A stretch of DNA of 64,000 nucleotides from Marinobacter antarcticus (GTDB taxonomy: Bacteria > Pseudomonadota > Gammaproteobacteria > Pseudomonadales > Oleiphilaceae), in contig NZ_FRAQ01000001.1 in NCBI RefSeq assembly GCF_900142385.1, positions 1 to 64,000 on the forward strand, given 5' to 3'. Shown piece by piece: positions 1 through 9,239 of this stretch. Made by a program: the position numbers and the translations under genes. The notes under the pieces were generated by a model. The model was not told the DNA's origin, searched no databases, and was given only the letters and a program-made list of their open reading frames with translations. Numbering within the stretch: the stretch's first letter is position 1; each line of letters begins with the position of its first letter.

Positions 1-84
1 AAACTCGCTTTCTTCAATACTTTCAAACAGTTGCCCTTCTCAGATCATCCCGCCTCAGCGGTGTGTCCCTCGAAGGAGATGCGC

Positions 85-112
85 ATTCTACAGACGCACG
101 CAGTTCTGTCAA
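85..112 (-). promoter_or_regulatory. Strong sigma-70 promoter, probably of an rRNA operon
   Basis: Read on the minus strand there is a perfect -35 TTGACA (107-112), a 16-base spacer and a -10 TAGAAT (85-90), followed by a GC-rich discriminator GCGCATCT. There is no start codon with a ribosome binding site in the 84 bases left to the edge. A near-consensus core, GC-rich discriminator and untranslated leader are typical of stable-RNA promoters. In Pseudomonas tyrS is followed by a 16S-23S-5S operon, so an rRNA operon just outside the window is the best inference. No rRNA sequence is visible here. Confidence 0.7.
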
Positions 113-117
113 CGGCC

Positions 118-138
118 ATTTTGGGAAAAACCCAAAAT
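118..138 (-). terminator. Perfect hairpin between tyrS and the leftward promoter
   Basis: ATTTTGGG (118-125) and CCCAAAAT (131-138) form a perfect 8-bp stem around a 5-base loop, 13 bases past the tyrS stop. No clear U-run follows on the minus strand, so termination may be weak. The AT-rich arms also lie just upstream of the -35 box, where an UP element would sit. Confidence 0.45.
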
Positions 139-151
139 AGCCTGAAATCGA

Positions 152-1354
152 TCAAGCAGTGATCAAAACCCGGGCAATTTTCTTCTTTCCGGCCTGAATC
201 ACGCAACTGTCACCTTCGACAAACGCCCGATCGCCCTCAAACTTCTGGCCATCCACAAAAACAGCTCCGCGACCAAGAACGTCCCGCGCTGCCGCACCAT
301 TCTTAACCAGCCCAGCCATGCGCAACACAGAGGCCATCAAGACCTCGGACTGACCATCCAGTGAAACCTCGACGACGGGTACGTTTTCAGGAATCTCCCC
401 GAGCGCTACCCGGTTACCCGCGGACTTGTGCGCCGTTTTAGCAGCCTCTTCATCATGGAAGCGGGTAATAATCTCTTCTGCCAGCAGCTTTTTATAGTCC
501 TGGGGATTAGCCCCCTCGCCTACTGCACTTCGAAACTCACTTACCTCAGTAAGAGGACGGAAGCTCAGAAGCTCAAAGTAACGCCACAGCAACTCATCCG
601 GCACAGACAAGAGCTTGGTGTACATTTCACCCGGAGAATCATTAACGCCGATGTAGTTGCCCAGAGATTTGGACATTTTCTGGACACCATCCAACCCTTC
701 CAGGATCGGCATGGTCAGAACTGCCTGAGGAGACTGACCATAATGTTTCTGCAGAATACGCCCCATAAGGAGATTGAACTTCTGGTCCGTACCGCCCAGC
801 TCAACATCAGCTTTCAGTGCTACAGAGTCGTAACCCTGTATCAAAGGATAGAGAAACTCATGAATGGCTATCGACTGCTCTGCCCGATAACGCTTGGTGA
901 AATCGTCCCGTTCGAGCATTCGCGCGACCGTGTACTGCCCCGCTAACCGGATCATGTCCACCGCAGTCATTTTGCTCATCCACTCAGAGTTGAAGACAAC
1001 CCGGGTTTTATCGCGATCGAGAATCTTAAACACCTGCTCTTTATACGTAATGGCATTCTGAGCGACTTGTTCATCCGTCAACGGAGGCCGAGTAGTGCTT
1101 TTGCCAGAAGGATCACCAATTTTCCCGGTGAAATCACCGATCAGAAAAATCACCTCATGACCGAGGTCCTGAAACTGGCGCAATTTGTTGATGAGTACAG
1201 TATGCCCAAGATGGAGGTCGGGGGCCGTAGGATCGAAACCCGCCTTAATGCGCAGCGGACGACCTTCTTTTAGTTTTGCTACCAGATCGCCTTCCGGAAT
1301 CAGCTCGTCTACGCCTCGCTTGATAATGGCCAACGCTTCATCAATAGATGCCAT
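152..1354 (-). CDS. tyrS: Tyrosyl-tRNA synthetase (TyrZ-type)
   Basis: Charges tRNA-Tyr with tyrosine in the cytoplasm. This 400-residue class I synthetase shows the HIGH-type motif HLGH at residues 48-51, KMSKS at 226-230 and a C-terminal S4 RNA-binding domain (about 335-400). The length and the HLGH/KMSKS spacing fit the shorter, TyrZ-like bacterial subfamily found in Pseudomonas rather than the E. coli type. It is divergent from the M23 peptidase gene and reads towards the strong promoter at the left edge. The order tyrS, M23 peptidase, anmK, erpA is the same as in Pseudomonas, which supports all four assignments. Confidence 0.96.
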   Translation of the reverse strand: MASIDEALAIIKRGVDELIPEGDLVAKLKEGRPLRIKAGFDPTAPDLHLGHTVLINKLRQFQDLGHEVIFLIGDFTGKIGDPSGKSTTRPPLTDEQVAQNAITYKEQVFKILDRDKTRVVFNSEWMSKMTAVDMIRLAGQYTVARMLERDDFTKRYRAEQSIAIHEFLYPLIQGYDSVALKADVELGGTDQKFNLLMGRILQKHYGQSPQAVLTMPILEGLDGVQKMSKSLGNYIGVNDSPGEMYTKLLSVPDELLWRYFELLSFRPLTEVSEFRSAVGEGANPQDYKKLLAEEIITRFHDEEAAKTAHKSAGNRVALGEIPENVPVVEVSLDGQSEVLMASVLRMAGLVKNGAAARDVLGRGAVFVDGQKFEGDRAFVEGDSCVIQAGKKKIARVLITA

Positions 1355-1646
1355 GAATTACTCGTCCCCAATCAGTTTCACAAAATTATCTGTTACAGAC
1401 TTCAACAAAAGAAATCTGTGAGTTACCCGGCGCCCTGTTACAGTGTATATGGTCAGTTTTTAAACAAAACCTGCAACCGAAGCCGGCATATTATATCAAT
1501 GAAGCCGCAAGAAATCCGGCGGACAGCGCAACAACCGTAATGTTCGGCGCTGTTCCACATGCTTTTTATACGGTAATCTGTTGGTCTATACTTAAATGAC
1601 AGCTTTAGTTAGGTAGTACAACCTGCTGGAATACCGATTAAAACGG

Positions 1647-3035
1647 ATGCAACACGTGCTGAAAATGTTCCCCAAAATACACATTACCATTGCTGCCGCT
1701 GCGACCGTTGCAGTGACAGCTGCCATTCTGATGAGCCCCAGCGCCGATGTTGAGGCCAAGCGGATGTCCTATGCCCTTGATCTGGAACAGGGCGGTGCAT
1801 CGGAGATCATCTCGCAAAAACCGCAGCCGGCGCGCTCTGTTTTTCCGGACCAGGCAGTTACCGCTGACCAGACAGAAGTTGCCTCGAAAACACAGAACCC
1901 GGTGAGCCCTGAGCCAGGGCTGCGTCTGGACTGGCAAACATTCGACATCAAGTCTGGAGACACTCTATCGTCCCTCTTCAAAAAGGCGGGATTCAATGAC
2001 GGGATCATGCTCTCTGTTATCCACGGAGAAGGCGAGGCCGATAAACTGCAGCGCCTCTACGCTGGCGAGACCATCCGCTTTGCGACCGGTAACGAAGGCG
2101 AGCTTGCTGGGGTTGAACTCAAGCGCAGCTTGCTGGAAACATTGAAAATTGAGAGGCAAGAAGAGTCTTTTAAAGGCCAAACGGAATTACGGGATCCCGA
2201 GCCAAAACCGGCATTTGCTTCCGGTACAATCGATGGCTCACTCTATCTCGCTGCCCGTGACGCCGGGCTAAATGACCGGCTAACAATGGAGCTTGCCGGA
2301 ATTTTTGGCTGGGATATCGATTTTGTCTACGATGTTCGTAAAGGCGATCAGTTTGAAGTGGTCTATGAGGAACTGTATCTCGACGGAGAAAAGTTCAGCA
2401 CCGGCCGCATTCTGTCAGCCCGCTTTATAAACCGGGGCGAGGAAAACATTGCTTTGCTGTACACAGACAGCCATGGCGACAGCGACTATTACACGCCTGA
2501 CGGCAAAAGTATGCGCAAAGCGTTTTTGCGCACCCCAATCAATGCACGGGTTTCTTCAGCGTTTAACCTTCAACGCCGCCACCCGGTTCTGGATGTTGTT
2601 CGCCCTCATGAAGGCACTGATTACGCTGCCCCCCCGGGCACGCCAATTAAAGCAGCAGGGAATGGCCGCGTTCAGTTTGCCGGCTGGAAAGGCGGCTATG
2701 GCCGCACTGTTGTACTGAAACATGGCGACAATATATCAACCCTATACGCTCACATGAGCCGGATCGGCAAAGGCATGAAGAGCGGAATACGTGTAAAACA
2801 AGGCGAAACCCTAGGTTATGTTGGCTCATCAGGCATGGTGACCGGGCCACACCTGCACTATGAGTTCCGGGTTAATGGCTCACCGCGGAACTCCCGGACT
2901 GTGAAGCTCCCGGACGCCAAGCCGATTCCTGCCTCTGAACTCGCGCGGTTCAAAAAGCATACAGAGCAACAAGTTGCGCAGTTTGAAGCTTTCAGAACCA
3001 ACTACCAGCAGCTTGCTCTGGCCTCGGAAGACTAA
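1647..3035 (+). CDS. M23 family murein endopeptidase with LysM-like domain (MepM-like)
   Basis: Predicted zinc metallopeptidase cleaving peptide crosslinks of peptidoglycan in the periplasm. The 462-residue product has an N-terminal signal anchor (about 10-30), an OapA/LysM-like segment (about 95-160, beginning around FDIKSGDTLSSLF) and a C-terminal LytM domain. The zinc and catalytic residues are visible: H321 and D325 in HEGTDY, and H402/H404 in HLHYEF. No strong ribosome binding site precedes the ATG used; a second in-frame ATG lies at 1665. The stop is 7 bases before anmK, so a peptidoglycan-remodelling and recycling pair is likely co-transcribed. Confidence 0.9.
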   Translation: MQHVLKMFPKIHITIAAAATVAVTAAILMSPSADVEAKRMSYALDLEQGGASEIISQKPQPARSVFPDQAVTADQTEVASKTQNPVSPEPGLRLDWQTFDIKSGDTLSSLFKKAGFNDGIMLSVIHGEGEADKLQRLYAGETIRFATGNEGELAGVELKRSLLETLKIERQEESFKGQTELRDPEPKPAFASGTIDGSLYLAARDAGLNDRLTMELAGIFGWDIDFVYDVRKGDQFEVVYEELYLDGEKFSTGRILSARFINRGEENIALLYTDSHGDSDYYTPDGKSMRKAFLRTPINARVSSAFNLQRRHPVLDVVRPHEGTDYAAPPGTPIKAAGNGRVQFAGWKGGYGRTVVLKHGDNISTLYAHMSRIGKGMKSGIRVKQGETLGYVGSSGMVTGPHLHYEFRVNGSPRNSRTVKLPDAKPIPASELARFKKHTEQQVAQFEAFRTNYQQLALASED

Positions 3036-3042
3036 AAACCCA

Positions 3043-4140
3043 ATGGATACCTGGATAGGCCTGATGTCTGGCACCAGCATGGATGGCATAGACGCCGTGC
3101 TGGTTTCTTTCCAGGGAAAAACTGTACACATCCACGACACATACTCCATCCCCTACCCCAAAGAACTGCATCATCGCCTGGTCCTTGCAAGCCAGAACCA
3201 GGCAACACCTGATGAGATAGGCGAACTTGATACGCTGACAGGGTTACTTTTTGCAGACGCGACAGAAAACCTGATCCGCAACTCCAATGTTGGTCACTCT
3301 TCAATCAGGGCGATCGGTAGCCATGGGCAGACTCTGCGCCATCAACCTTCCGGCCCAGGCCGGTTCTCTCTTCAAATAGGCAACCCAGCCATCATTGCGG
3401 AAAAGACCGGCGTCACAACGGTAGGTGATTTCCGGAGCCGGGACATGGCCGCAGGTGGACAGGGTGCGCCTTTGGTTCCCGCCTTCCATCAGCATTTCTT
3501 TGGCTCCGAAACGGAAGACAGGTGCATCCTGAATCTCGGTGGCATCGCGAATATAACCTGGATTCCATGTGAACCCGGCAGCCCGGTAACAGGATTCGAC
3601 ACTGGGCCCGCAAATGCCTTGATGGATGCCTGGTGCCAAGATCAGACGGGACGCTCTTACGATGAAGACGGCCGCTGGGCGCAGGAGGGCATCGTAGACC
3701 AGGCACTACTCACCGATATGCTCTCGGATGCATACTTCGACCGCCCTGCCCCGAAAAGCACCGGAAAAGAGAAATTCAATCTCGAGTGGGTTAAAACTCT
3801 GGTACAGCGGCATGGGGAAACACGGCCAGAAGACGTTCAGCGCACACTGCTACAGCTGTCAGTGATAACAGCAGTCCGGCAAATGCCTCAGTCACCAACC
3901 ATGACTGTTTATGTTTGCGGTGGGGGAACGCGCAACCGGCTGCTGATGAGGGAGCTTACTCAGGCACTCAGCCCTATCCGTGTGCTCGATACCGCTGATT
4001 TGGGCCTTGATCCCCAGTGGGTAGAGCCGACGGCATTTGCATGGCTGGCCCGGCAAACAATGGAGCGCAAGCCGGGAAATCTGCCAGACGTAACAGGAGC
4101 TAAGGGCCCCAGAATACTTGGCGCCATATACCCCGCCTGA
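3043..4140 (+). CDS. anmK: Anhydro-N-acetylmuramic acid kinase
   Basis: Phosphorylates and hydrates 1,6-anhydroMurNAc to MurNAc-6-phosphate in peptidoglycan recycling. The N-terminus reads MDTWIGLMSGTSMDGID, the family's phosphate-binding signature; GFDTGPANALMD and VCGGGTRN follow later. The reading frame is open further upstream into the preceding gene, but the ATG at 3043 places the signature at the usual N-terminal position and gives the normal length (365 residues). The gene follows the M23 endopeptidase at 7 bases. The 3' end faces erpA convergently. Confidence 0.95.
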   Translation: MDTWIGLMSGTSMDGIDAVLVSFQGKTVHIHDTYSIPYPKELHHRLVLASQNQATPDEIGELDTLTGLLFADATENLIRNSNVGHSSIRAIGSHGQTLRHQPSGPGRFSLQIGNPAIIAEKTGVTTVGDFRSRDMAAGGQGAPLVPAFHQHFFGSETEDRCILNLGGIANITWIPCEPGSPVTGFDTGPANALMDAWCQDQTGRSYDEDGRWAQEGIVDQALLTDMLSDAYFDRPAPKSTGKEKFNLEWVKTLVQRHGETRPEDVQRTLLQLSVITAVRQMPQSPTMTVYVCGGGTRNRLLMRELTQALSPIRVLDTADLGLDPQWVEPTAFAWLARQTMERKPGNLPDVTGAKGPRILGAIYPA

Positions 4141-4183
4141 ACCAGCAACCTCTTTCCCGAGCAACTGCCCACCAAACAAAACC

Positions 4184-4537
4184 TCAGATCGTAAACGAGC
4201 TTCCGCAGCCACAGGTGGAGCTGGCATTGGGGTTCTGCACCACAAATTGGGAACCCTGCAGGCCTTCTTGGTAATCGATGGTGGCACCCACAAGATACTG
4301 GTAGCTCATGGGATCCACCAGAAGAATGGCCCCGTCCCGTTCTATAGCGGTGTCTTCTTCATCTTGGCTTTCATCGAATGAGAATCCGTACTGGAATCCT
4401 GAACAACCGCCACCCGTGACAAACACACGCAGCCTGAGGTCAGGGTTCCCCTCCTCCTCAACCAGTTCACGTACTTTGTTGACTGCACTGTCGCTGAAAA
4501 ACAGCGGTGCTGCCATTTGCTGCTGAACTACACTCAA
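4184..4537 (-). CDS. erpA: Iron-sulfur cluster insertion protein ErpA (TTG start)
   Basis: A-type carrier that delivers Fe-S clusters to apoproteins. The three cluster ligands are present: C45 in GGGCSGF and C109/C111 in the C-terminal STCGCGSSF. The start chosen is TTG at 4535-4537, because GGAGG (4543-4547) sits 5 bases upstream. The resulting MSVVQQQ start and 117-residue length match the Pseudomonas protein as I recall it. The first ATG (4516) would give 110 residues and has no ribosome binding site. The frame stays open to 4600, but that extension is not conserved. It lies downstream of the bactofilin gene on the same strand. Confidence 0.93.
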   Translation of the reverse strand: MSVVQQQMAAPLFFSDSAVNKVRELVEEEGNPDLRLRVFVTGGGCSGFQYGFSFDESQDEEDTAIERDGAILLVDPMSYQYLVGATIDYQEGLQGSQFVVQNPNASSTCGCGSSFTI

Positions 4538-4600
4538 GTTCGCCTCCGGATTACCTGATACAACGACAAGGATTATGGTATTCCTGAGTAAAACAATCAA

Positions 4601-5080
4601 CTATTCGAATTTTCCATCACTATCTTCCGATAGCTCGTCGGCACCTGCGTTGGGCAGAGCCTCAGCCGCCGCAATGGCGGGCGCCTTATCCTGCGTCAAC
4701 AATCCGGAAGGTTCACGCTGATGAACAAGATTGCCATTTACCGATGACCCCATGGCCATCTGGATAAGGTTGTAGTAGACGCTGCCGTTAATGGCGGCCT
4801 TTTCTGCCAGTTCCAGGTGCGTAAACGCATAGACATCGCCGTGAACTGTGCCGTTGATAATAACGTGCGGAGCCGCGATGTCGCCGGTAATCTCACCCAC
4901 CTCCGAAACCCGCAAAACCGCATCGCTGCCATCCTCAGCCAATACCTTGCCACGAATATGGCCATCGACATGCAAGCCACCGGAGAAGTGCACATCGCCT
5001 TCTATGGTCGTGCGTGAGGATATCAGAGTGTCAAAGTTGCCAGTGGGACGGCGGGGCTTCTGTTTTTTCTTGCCAAGCAT
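4601..5080 (-). CDS. Bactofilin (polymer-forming cytoskeletal protein)
   Basis: Small bacterial cytoskeletal protein that polymerises without nucleotide. The 159 residues contain the repetitive beta-helix core typical of the family (IEGDVHFSGGLHVDGHIRGKV, then GDIAAPHVIINGTVHGDVYA), flanked by a basic N-terminus (LGKKKQKPRRP) and a disordered acidic C-terminal tail. GGAG lies 8 bases before the ATG, and the gene starts 2 bases after the stop of the upstream membrane protein gene, so the two are translationally linked. Bactofilins often work with M23 peptidases in cell-shape control. An M23 gene sits 1.6 kb away, but a functional link is only inference. Confidence 0.88.
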   Translation of the reverse strand: MLGKKKQKPRRPTGNFDTLISSRTTIEGDVHFSGGLHVDGHIRGKVLAEDGSDAVLRVSEVGEITGDIAAPHVIINGTVHGDVYAFTHLELAEKAAINGSVYYNLIQMAMGSSVNGNLVHQREPSGLLTQDKAPAIAAAEALPNAGADELSEDSDGKFE

Positions 5081-5082
5081 TT

Positions 5083-5823
5083 CTAGTTCTCCGTTAGATC
5101 ATCCCAGTTGAATGTGCGTTCAGCCTGCGAAGATTTGCGTCCTTCGGCCTGAGCAACCACCTGCACCTCAAGTGGTTCGAAACCGTCAGGCAGTGTCAGC
5201 TTACCTTCCACATCCTGGAAATACCGAAAGCGGAATTTTACGCCAAGATCTTCAATTTCCTGAGACAGGTCGCGCAGTGCGATGACTTCTTTCTCATCAA
5301 CACGCATACCGATTATGTTGACCGCCACGACACCTGAAATATAACTCTTGTTGTTGCCAACCTGAGTCATCACCAGTTTGAAGTTATATGCACCAACCTG
5401 GCGGTCGCGGGAAAGGGAAAAGCTATCTACTTGCAACCCTTTGCTGGTCTCGGATGGCGCCATGATATTTTTATAGAAAGTAAGGTCCGACTTCAGACCG
5501 CCAACACGGGTTTCCAGATCAACAATGATTTTCCGTGCCTGATTCAGGGCTTGCTCATCAATTATCTTGCCACGCTCCAGATTAACCAGTTGCTGTTGTG
5601 CCTCGCGATAATTGGCCTCCAGCGTCGCGGCTTTAGCTTCCAACCGTTCGTTGGAAGCTTCGACATTGGTGAAACGAAAGCCTCCTTGAGCTAACCCAGC
5701 GGCATAACCCGCAGCAGCTGCGATAAGAGTGAACGCCAGCAGAATCGAAGTCCGCCTCAGCCGGTATCCCGGCCGATGGCGAATAACAACATATTCCTCA
5801 GCCGGTTTACGTTGTTCGCTCAC
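5083..5823 (-). CDS. Membrane-anchored coiled-coil protein, DUF6776-like
   Basis: Function unknown. The 246-residue protein has a short basic cytoplasmic N-terminus, one transmembrane segment (about 27-47), a coiled coil (about 55-125, rich in A/E/L/Q heptads) and a C-terminal globular beta-rich domain. The topology suggests a bitopic inner-membrane protein with a periplasmic coiled coil. It is immediately upstream of the bactofilin gene (2-base gap) and 9 bases downstream of argC. The pairing with a bactofilin suggests a membrane partner or anchor for the polymer, but nothing in the sequence proves this. Confidence 0.75.
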   Translation of the reverse strand: MSEQRKPAEEYVVIRHRPGYRLRRTSILLAFTLIAAAAGYAAGLAQGGFRFTNVEASNERLEAKAATLEANYREAQQQLVNLERGKIIDEQALNQARKIIVDLETRVGGLKSDLTFYKNIMAPSETSKGLQVDSFSLSRDRQVGAYNFKLVMTQVGNNKSYISGVVAVNIIGMRVDEKEVIALRDLSQEIEDLGVKFRFRYFQDVEGKLTLPDGFEPLEVQVVAQAEGRKSSQAERTFNWDDLTEN

Positions 5824-5832
5824 TGGCGTTCC

Positions 5833-6870
5833 TCAGGGCAGCAATGCAGGTGCTTCAAGACCCAGCGTTTCTTTCAGGCCAAACATAATGTTCATGTTCT
5901 GGACTGCCTGGCCGGCAGCACCCTTGACCAAGTTGTCGATAACCGAGGAGATGATAACAACGTCACTCTGCTCCTGGCGGTGCAGCGCCATACGGCACAA
6001 GTTGGCTCCCCGCACACTGCGGGTTTCCGGATGGCTACCGAAAGGCATCACATCAACAAACGGCTCGTCACGATAGCGCTCTTCGAACAGCCCTTGCAGG
6101 CGTTCAAAGTCAGCCGGGGTTTTCAGTTCCGCGTAAAGCGTTGCTTCGATACCACGGATCATCGGAACAAGGTGGGGCACAAATGTAACGCCGGTTTCAA
6201 CGCCTGCGGCCGCAGACAAGCCCTGACGGATTTCCGGCAAATGACGATGGCCTGAGGCGCCATATGCCTTGAAGCTTTCACCTATCTCGCCGTGTAGCAT
6301 GCCGATCTTGCCCTGACGACCGCCACCACTGGCTCCGGATTTGGCATCTGCAATCAACCGTGACGGGTCGACCAGGCCCTGTTCCAACAAGGGCAGGAAG
6401 CCCAACTGGACTGCCGTGGGGTAACACCCGGGATTGGCAACCAGCTGCGCTTTAGAGATCTCATCGCGTACGACTTCAGGTAATCCGTAAACCGCCTTTT
6501 CAACCCACTCCGGCGATTCATGGGGCATGCCGTACCACTTAGACCAGACCTGCAGATCCTTAAGGCGGAAGTCTGCCGAGAGATCAACAACCCGCACACC
6601 GGAAGCCATCAGCTCCGGAACCATCCGCATGGCGACACCGTGCGGTGTTGCAAAAAACACCAGATCACACGCTGCCAGAACACTGGGATCCGGCTCTGAG
6701 TAGGCCAGATCAAAATGTCCCCGGAGGTTCGGGTACATGTCGGCCACCGACGTTCCGGCCTCCGACCTTGAGGTAATGCAGCTAACCGTAACTTGCGGAT
6801 GAACCGCGAGAATTCTGAGCAGCTCGACGCCGGTATACCCGGTGCCGCCCACGATACCTACTTTAATCAA
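5833..6870 (-). CDS. argC: N-acetyl-gamma-glutamyl-phosphate reductase
   Basis: NADPH-dependent reduction of N-acetylglutamyl-phosphate to the semialdehyde, third step of arginine synthesis. The N-terminal Rossmann motif [18 protein letters not shown] is intact and the catalytic cysteine is C149 in ANPGCYPTA. At 345 residues it is of normal length. It heads a leftward run argC, membrane coiled-coil protein, bactofilin, erpA, and is divergent from the CLC gene across about 155 bases that must hold both promoters. Confidence 0.96.
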   Translation of the reverse strand: MIKVGIVGGTGYTGVELLRILAVHPQVTVSCITSRSEAGTSVADMYPNLRGHFDLAYSEPDPSVLAACDLVFFATPHGVAMRMVPELMASGVRVVDLSADFRLKDLQVWSKWYGMPHESPEWVEKAVYGLPEVVRDEISKAQLVANPGCYPTAVQLGFLPLLEQGLVDPSRLIADAKSGASGGGRQGKIGMLHGEIGESFKAYGASGHRHLPEIRQGLSAAAGVETGVTFVPHLVPMIRGIEATLYAELKTPADFERLQGLFEERYRDEPFVDVMPFGSHPETRSVRGANLCRMALHRQEQSDVVIISSVIDNLVKGAAGQAVQNMNIMFGLKETLGLEAPALLP

Positions 6871-7025
6871 CTTGCTCTCCAGCGACGTCGTATCAGGATT
6901 TAGAAGTTTAATGTCTTAGTCTACCATGATAAACCAACGACTTATTGCAGCTTACAGGGCGACGGTTACAATGTTGTCAGAAACCCTCTGACGGGCCACT
7001 CTCCTGTTCCGGAACACCGGTACCC

Positions 7026-8801
7026 ATGAATAAATTCTGGCATCAGATTGGTGAAAAACTGACCGCCGCGATTCCGCGCAGGTTATCCGGCGTCGACTCG
7101 TTGCCGCAACTGGCTGTCCTCGGCTTGTTATCAGGACTGGTTACCGGTGGGGTGATTCTGGTTTTCCGTCTGGCCATAGAGTGGCCTTTGGGATACTTTC
7201 TGCCGGGAAACGACTCTGAGGCATTTGAAAATCTGGACATTCTTACTCGGGGACTGCTGCCTCTGGCCGGTGCTCTTGGTCTTGGCCTGCTTTTACACCG
7301 CCTGGCAACCCATGACCGGAAGGTAGGGGTTGTTCACGTCATGGAACGCCTGAATTACCATCAGGGCTATATCACTGCAAAAAGTGCTTTTATTCAGTTC
7401 ATAGTAGGTGTCACAACCGTTGTTACCGGGCAATCCGCAGGCCGGGAAGGTCCGGCCGTGCACTTGGGTGCTGCATTTTCAAGCTTGATGGGGCAGTGGA
7501 TGCGGCTGCCTAACAACAGTATCCGCACGCTGGTCGCCTGCGGCTGTGCTGCCGCCATTTCCGCATCGTTCAACACACCGATTTCCGGGGTTATATTTGC
7601 CATGGAAGTGGTAATGATGGAATACACCATTGCCGGTTTCACACCCATCATTCTTGCCTCGGTCAGCGCCGCTATCGTAACCCAGATTGTGTATGGCACA
7701 GAGCCCGCGTTCAGCGTTCCCGCACTGACTATGAACTCAATGTTGGAGATACCCTGGATTCTGGTTGTTGCTGTGGTTATTGGTGTTGCCGCGGCACTTT
7801 TTATTCACTTGGTCGATTCCATGGGGCGCTTCAGCCACCGCCCCATTTTGCTACGAGTAATTATTGCCGGCGTTCTGATGGTGCCTGCCGCCATTCTGGT
7901 GCCTCAGATCATGGGAATTGGCTACGACACAGTCAATGAGACCATAAACGGCGAGCTCGGCCTCTGGATGCTGCTGAGCGCAGGGGTTGCCAAGCTTGTG
8001 ATCACAGCTCTGTCTGTTGGCCTGGGCATGCCAAGCAGCATTATCGGCCCAACGCTGTTCATGGGCGCAACGCTTGGCGGAGCCATGGGACTCATAGGCG
8101 CGGAGATCATACCAATCCATGCCTCATCCGTAGGCTTTTACGCCATGCTCGGAATGGGCGCCATGATGGGCGCCGTGCTGCAAGCACCTCTGGCGGCCTT
8201 GATGGCACTGATGGAATTAACCCGGAACCCGCACATCATTCTACCGGGCATGCTTATCATCACCACCTCCACGCTGATCACCAGCGAGGCCTTCGGAAAA
8301 AAGTCGCTATTCCTTACCGTACTGAAAAGCCAGGGTCTGAGCTATCAGAGTTCGCCGGTTATTCAGGCCTTGCGCCGGATCTCTGTGGCCGCGATCATGG
8401 ATAAGAGTATTTTGCGAATTGACAGGCATCTGACTTCTGAAGAAGCGCGAAAAGCGCTGAAAGCTGAGCCTAAATGGCTGCTAGTGGAAGGCAGCAACGG
8501 ACCAACTTCTCTGTTTCCCGCCGTCGATCTGGCACGGTATCTGGAAGACTCCGAGAAGATGGCAACCGGTGAAGGGACTGACCCACCGGAATCTATCGAT
8601 CTGATGGATATCCCCGCTAACCGGCGCGAAATCGCCCCGGTACAGTATCAGGCCACGCTCGAAGAGGCGCTGAACGAGTTTGAGACGACCAATGCTGAGG
8701 CTTTGTATGTGCAGCGCCATGTAGCGCCAATGATTCTACGGGTTTATGGCGTGGTGCTTAAATCTGATATCGAAAGCTATTACCAATATCGACGGAGCTG
8801 A
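7026..8801 (+). CDS. CLC family chloride channel/transporter with C-terminal CBS region
   Basis: Multi-pass membrane protein (591 residues, roughly 10-12 hydrophobic segments to about residue 430, then a cytosolic CBS-like region about 455-590). The GREGP motif carries the external gating glutamate (E141). Departures from E. coli ClcA: the GSGIP chloride-site motif is absent (the corresponding stretch reads VGVVHVME), and the position of the internal proton glutamate E203 is V195 in FAMEVVMME, as in eukaryotic CLC channels. Whether it is a channel or an exchanger is therefore open. The ATG at 7026 was chosen over an upstream in-frame start because hydrophobic structure and homology begin here. 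It probably forms a unit with hemJ, 3 bases downstream. Confidence 0.85.
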   Translation: MNKFWHQIGEKLTAAIPRRLSGVDSLPQLAVLGLLSGLVTGGVILVFRLAIEWPLGYFLPGNDSEAFENLDILTRGLLPLAGALGLGLLLHRLATHDRKVGVVHVMERLNYHQGYITAKSAFIQFIVGVTTVVTGQSAGREGPAVHLGAAFSSLMGQWMRLPNNSIRTLVACGCAAAISASFNTPISGVIFAMEVVMMEYTIAGFTPIILASVSAAIVTQIVYGTEPAFSVPALTMNSMLEIPWILVVAVVIGVAAALFIHLVDSMGRFSHRPILLRVIIAGVLMVPAAILVPQIMGIGYDTVNETINGELGLWMLLSAGVAKLVITALSVGLGMPSSIIGPTLFMGATLGGAMGLIGAEIIPIHASSVGFYAMLGMGAMMGAVLQAPLAALMALMELTRNPHIILPGMLIITTSTLITSEAFGKKSLFLTVLKSQGLSYQSSPVIQALRRISVAAIMDKSILRIDRHLTSEEARKALKAEPKWLLVEGSNGPTSLFPAVDLARYLEDSEKMATGEGTDPPESIDLMDIPANRREIAPVQYQATLEEALNEFETTNAEALYVQRHVAPMILRVYGVVLKSDIESYYQYRRS

Positions 8802-8804
8802 CCA

Positions 8805-9227
8805 ATGCTGTGGGTTAAAGCCTTTCACATAATTTCTATGGTGTGCTGGTTCGCCGGCATTTTTTATCTGCCAAGGCTGTTTGTCTACCATGCCGCCTGT
8901 GAGGATGAGCCGGGGCGCGAGCGTTTCAAAATCATGGAGCGGAAACTCTACCGGGGCATCACAACACCTTCGATGATTGCCACCGTGATATTTGGCGTCT
9001 GGCTGCTCAGTTATAATGTATCAGGCTATTTCAGCCAGGGCTGGTTGCACGTAAAGCTGGTGCTTGTGGCACTGCTGATTATTTATCACTTTTATTGCGG
9101 ACATCTGGTCAAGGTGTTTCGCGAAGATCGCAATACCCGCGGCCATGTATTCTACCGCTGGTTCAATGAGCTGCCAGTATTCATCCTGCTGGCAGTTGTT
9201 ATTCTCGCCGTCGTTAGACCTTTCTAG
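8805..9227 (+). CDS. hemJ: Protoporphyrinogen oxidase HemJ
   Basis: Oxidises protoporphyrinogen IX to protoporphyrin IX in the inner membrane in bacteria lacking HemG/HemY. The 140-residue protein has four predicted membrane helices, the N-terminal conserved histidine in KAFHIISMVCWFAG, and the conserved KLYRGITTPSM and LHVKLVLVALL segments. It starts 3 bases after the CLC stop. It precedes thiD by 12 bases and the run continues to hemL, so two heme genes (hemJ, hemL) bracket two thiamine genes on one transcript. Confidence 0.92.
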   Translation: MLWVKAFHIISMVCWFAGIFYLPRLFVYHAACEDEPGRERFKIMERKLYRGITTPSMIATVIFGVWLLSYNVSGYFSQGWLHVKLVLVALLIIYHFYCGHLVKVFREDRNTRGHVFYRWFNELPVFILLAVVILAVVRPF

Positions 9228-9239
9228 GGAGCTTTAGCC

